A stretch of DNA of 64,000 nt. Source: Tetradesmus obliquus (Eukaryota; Chlorophyta; Chlorophyceae; Sphaeropleales; Scenedesmaceae). The DNA lies in assembly GCA_030272155.1 (NCBI GenBank), contig CP126194.1, positions 2,161,501 to 2,225,500 of the forward strand. Reading direction: 5' to 3'. Every line of letters starts with the position of its first letter. Position 1 is the first letter of the stretch. A program made the translations under genes and the position numbers. Shown here one piece after another: positions 61,320 to 64,000 of the stretch. The notes below the pieces were generated by a model. That model was not told where the DNA came from, made no database searches, and saw only the letters and a program-made list of their open reading frames with translations.

Positions 61320-62546
61320 CAGGTGCTCTCAAGAACTTCACTGGCGCGGTGGTGGCTATCACGCATAACCAGGCCTTTGCCACAGCGCTGCAGCCCACAC
61401 ACATCCTGCGCGTGTCTGGTGGCTCTGCTAAGCTTTCAGAGCACACCGGGTCACTCAGCTCCAAGGACTTTGAGCACAGCACACCCGCCAGCAGCAGCAG
61501 CAGCAACAACGGCAACGGCAACGGCAACGGCAAAGCTGCTGGCAGCAATGGCAACGGCAAGGTGGCTGGCAGCAACGGCAGCAGCAGCAGCAGCACAGGA
61601 AAGAAGGTGAGTGGTGTGCGGGCCTACTTCCAATAGAATTGCCACTTTCAGCAGAGGTGGTTTGTAAGTGTGATGCTGTCATATGCTGCAGGTTCCCTGC
61701 CCTTTGCTTGTTCTCCTCTGTCGCCTAGATGCCAGCATACAGGAGAGACTGTTGTGTCTGCTGCTGTTGCAGCAGGATTAGGAGAGCTGTGCATTTGACC
61801 TGATGCTCGTGCAGGGCTTGTGCATATACTTGCATCTCGACTCTGCGCTTTGTCTGATGAAGGTGCTACTGTTGACGCTATGCAGGGCAAGGACAAGGCG
61901 CCAGCAGCAGCTGCACCAGCAGCAGCAGTGGCTGTCAAGGGCGCTACTGCCAAGAACGGCACCAGCAGCAGCAGCAATGGCACCAGCAGCAATGGCAGCA
62001 AGCCGGCGCGCAAGCGCACCACCCTGTCTTACTCTGAACGCATTCAATATGAGGTGAGCGTGTGCCCCAAAATGCTCCCCGGCTGTGCCCCGCGGCGTTC
62101 ACAACCGCCCTGACCTCTCACCGCGCACAAATGCAGCTCGCGCCAAATGCCAGCGCTGCTTGTGCATGTGCTGCCAATGTGCGCAGTACCTGCATCCTGC
62201 GTCCTCCACCGTGCCGTGCACCTTGATGGCTTGTTTCCGGAATGAAGACATATGTGCATGCAACAATCTAGCTACCTCCTGGGTGACAGCTTCGAGCCTT
62301 ATACCCAAGACTCTTCTGCCTGCTGACTGCTTGTTTTGTGATCTGCAGAAGCTGTGTGGTGAGCTGGAGCAGCTGAATCAGCAGCGCGCATCACTGGAGG
62401 CACAAGTGGCCAAGCTGGCGCAGGGTGGTGCCAGCCAGCTGTCTGCGCTGGAGGCTGCCAGCAGCCAGCTGGCTGCTGTTGCTGGGCGGGCCGAGGAGGC
62501 TGAGCTGCAGTGGCTGGAGCTGGCTGAGCTGGCGGGGGACCTGTGA
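57646..62546 (+). CDS. ABCF: ABC transporter F-type ATPase (GCN20/EttA-like), probably plastid
   Basis: Soluble twin-ATPase of the kind that acts on ribosomes, without membrane segments. Eight exons: 57646-57948, 58442-59137, 59538-59726, 60078-60570, 60800-61090, 61323-61606, 61886-62053 and 62349-62546, giving 873 codons. NBD1: Walker A GANGAGKST (about residue 125), signature FSGGW, Walker B LLLLDEPTNHLD, and LVSHDEALL. A linker with VRGKRLHHYVGGY and a Lys/Glu helix follows. NBD2: GPNGAGKST (about 528), signature SLSGGEKARVAL, Walker B LLLDEASNHLD and ITHNQAFA. A Ser/Asn/Gly tail and a C-terminal coiled coil (QLNQQRASLEAQVAKLA) complete it. The first exon is rich in Ser, Arg and Gln with little acid, consistent with a transit peptide. 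An Ala/Asp insert precedes NBD2. Arabidopsis ABCF5 is a plausible counterpart, but that is memory only. Confidence 0.92.
59419..59580 (+). repeat. Duplicated exon 5' end with acceptor (ABCF)
   Basis: The acceptor and start of the exon at 59538 (GCAG/GTGCGCGGC, then CTGCACCACTATGTGGGCGG) have an upstream copy 115 bp earlier at 59419-59464 (GCAG/GTGCGCGGCTGCC, then CTGCACCACTACGTGATCGG). The copy reads VRGCQLHHYVIGY and then TAG, so using it would truncate the protein. Confidence 0.93.
60262..60380 (+). repeat. Coding minisatellite (ADAAAA) before NBD2 of ABCF
   Basis: An 18-bp unit, GATGCGGCGGCAGCAGCA, is repeated about five times in frame, encoding Asp-Ala-Ala-Ala-Ala-Ala blocks, flanked by pure Ala-coding GCA runs. 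It sits between the VLTVQGLTVGW strand and RLVLQDVSFTV, where NBD2 begins. Confidence 0.93.
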
Positions 62547-62805
62547 AGCATGGATTTTGCTGCGGTTATTGATGTTACATGCCCTGGTTTGGAGTGGTAT
62601 TTGTTCAGCTTTGAGCTGTACAGTGGCGACTGGAGCTGGCTCAGCTGGCAGGGGACCTGTGAGCATGAGGTTTTTCGGGTTTGAATCACAAAGCTTGCTA
62701 TGGTTCGGGATGTTGCAGGTGTATGTGGAGTGCGTGCCTACAGAGTGATGAGTTGTGCTGCAGTGGCTCGATCTGGCTGAGCCGGCAGGGGACCTGTCAA
62801 CTATT
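62505..62805 (+). repeat. Tandem copies of the ABCF terminal coding end
   Basis: The last codons and stop of the ABCF gene (CTGGAGCTGGCTGAGCTGGC, then GGGGGACCTGTGA) recur near 62628-62665 and 62765-62800, about 120-135 bp apart, with changes. The second copy keeps CTGTGA; the third has CTGTCA. They lie in the 3' UTR. Confidence 0.88.
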
Positions 62806-63618
62806 AATGTTGGTTTGATTCGGTCAGCATGCTGTAGGATGTCAGGGATCACAGAAGCTGCCTGAGCGGATGGTGTCGGGCTGCAGAGGACTGACGCCAG
62901 CGGGAGACGTGTTGAGTGTGCAGAAATGGTGAGCAGATAACGGCATACACTGTCATGGCATGGCTGTGTCTTTCATAAACCTCGAGAGCACCATGGTTGC
63001 AGGATGTGTGTTGCGGTGATGTATTGTTACGATGGACGGGCAGTTGTTTATTTTTTTCAGGAACAGCAATGTTTATGGCTGTGGCGACAGCAGAGGGCAT
63101 TCATGCGTTCGGTTACAGGGAGAGAACATCAGCCCCATGCCCTAACCGTGGGTTAGGAGTGCCCCCTGGCAACAGCGCCCAACAATGAACTCCCAAGTAG
63201 TTTGGTGCTGCTGGATGCTGTGCTGCAGCCCCACATATGATAAACCTGACACACCAAGGTTTGAAACCGCCACAATTCGCCAAATCAGCGCTTTGCGAGC
63301 CACGGGTGGCCGCTGCAGCAGTTTCATCAATACAAAACAGTTGGAACGCACCCAAAAAGTGTGTACTGCACACGCATGTGTTGCCTTTGAGGCAGCCACA
63401 TGGACAGTGACGCATCTGCATCATCAAACAACAGTGCTCCTAATCGTTGCTGAACAGATAGGCGTGAAAGCTGCTTTGCACAGCTGCATACGCTGTGAGC
63501 CCTCAGAAGTTCAGCCACACCATGTTTGCTCACAAAAAAAGGTGTTCACGCCAAGGTATGGCATCCAGTAGCCACCACACCCACATGCTGACATGATCAC
63601 CTGCTGCAAAATATCTTC
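62547..63618. other. Convergent intergenic region
   Basis: Apart from the tandem end copies described above, nothing is recognised. It lies between the ABCF 3' end and the 3' end of the minus-strand gene at the window edge. No TGTAA close to the ABCF stop was found. Confidence 0.4.
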
Positions 63619-64000
63619 CTAGCTCCAGGCTGGAGGGGACCTTGGGGATCCCAGCTGCTGCCGCCGGGCCCCTGTGGGGCTGTTCAAACTCACATTCAAA
63701 CTCACCCTGGACCGCGACGGCAGCAGAAACGTGGAGCCGCCCACCACCTCCCCAGCTTCATCTTCCTGCAAGTCGTAACTGCCATAACCGCCAGGCCCCG
63801 CTGCTGCTGCTGCTCTAGGTGAGCCCCTGCTGCTTGGCTGCAGCCCGCCTGCAACGCCCCAGTCGGCAGCAGCACCAGGATGCCTCCCTGATGGGGCTGC
63901 TGTTGGCAGCAGCCACATTGCCGGTACCGCTGCTGGCTGGACTGTGGCCATAGTAGCGGCCTTGACCGGCTCCTGCCTGCTGCTGCTGCTGCTGCTGACT
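63619..64000 (-). CDS. C-terminal part of a Ser/Ala/Gly-rich protein (cut by window end)
   Basis: A minus-strand frame open from the window end to a stop at 63619-63621. It has an internal Met (63951), but the frame is already open upstream with a Ser run, so the true start lies outside. The end encodes YGSYDLQEDEAGEVVGGSTF, then LLPSRSRVSLNVSLNSPTGA and SPRSPPAWS. No domain is recognised. The first 100 bp or so might be intron, since an alternative frame (QQQQAGAGQGRYYGHSP) is also open there. Confidence 0.45.
   Translation of the reverse strand, partial: VSSSSSSRQEPVKAATMATVQPAAVPAMWLLPTAAPSGRHPGAAADWGVAGGLQPSSRGSPRAAAAAGPGGYGSYDLQEDEAGEVVGGSTFLLPSRSRVSLNVSLNSPTGARRQQLGSPRSPPAWS

Noticed and set aside
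57646..62546. Membrane ABC transporter
   Set aside because: Two nucleotide-binding domains in one chain with no hydrophobic segments is the soluble ABCF arrangement.

Overview
The window is nuclear DNA of a green alga (chlorophyte), probably a Scenedesmus/Tetradesmus-like member of Sphaeropleales; the order is an inference. The signs are many short GT-AG introns, CAG/CTG runs in exons and introns alike (poly-Gln, poly-Ala, poly-Ser in proteins), TGTAA polyadenylation signals, and plant-type proteins: a plastid-type pyruvate dehydrogenase E1-beta, an IBR5-type phosphatase, a plant-type 3-ketoacyl-CoA synthase and a nuclear tRNA-Ala. Exon boundaries below were placed by hand from splice sites and reading-frame phase. 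Each spliced gene that is complete in the window closes in frame from start to stop.

Layout. 166-5623 (+): glucose-6-phosphate isomerase, 5' end outside the window. 7306-9219 (+): secreted Cys-rich protein. 10803-12926 (-): 3-ketoacyl-CoA synthase. 13950-16997 (-): SAM-dependent methyltransferase. 17973-19894 (+): Gln-rich coiled-coil protein. 19895-24154: long gap with nothing recognised. 24155-28008 (-): pyruvate dehydrogenase E1-beta. 28230-37543: retroelement island between two inverted arms that each carry a tRNA-Ala(TGC). 38232-41351 (+): F-box/LRR protein. 42678-45466 (-): IBR5-like dual-specificity phosphatase. 46136-48789 (-): large disordered Gln/Gly-rich protein. 49310-52890 (+): Tudor/PWWP-like poly-Gln protein. 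53643-56993 (+): second F-box/LRR protein. 57646-62546 (+): ABCF-type ATPase. 63619-64000 (-): a gene cut by the window end.

The genes are housekeeping and regulatory loci with no operon logic. GPI, PDH E1-beta and KCS belong to carbon and lipid metabolism. The two F-box/LRR proteins and the IBR5-like phosphatase are regulatory.

Two things stand out. First, exon-intron junctions are repeatedly covered by local tandem duplications, mostly about 110-130 bp in period. Extra diverged or intact copies of an exon end plus its splice site sit next to the real one in GPI, PDH E1-beta and the ABCF gene; in one GPI intron the donor is multiplied into an array of about a dozen units. Second, the 28-37 kb island is a stack of LINE copies, mostly 5'-truncated, that share one 3' terminus just after a TGTAA signal and are joined head to tail. 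A second LINE subfamily with a (TTC)n tail is mixed in, and the stack ends in a near-perfect 0.95 kb palindrome.
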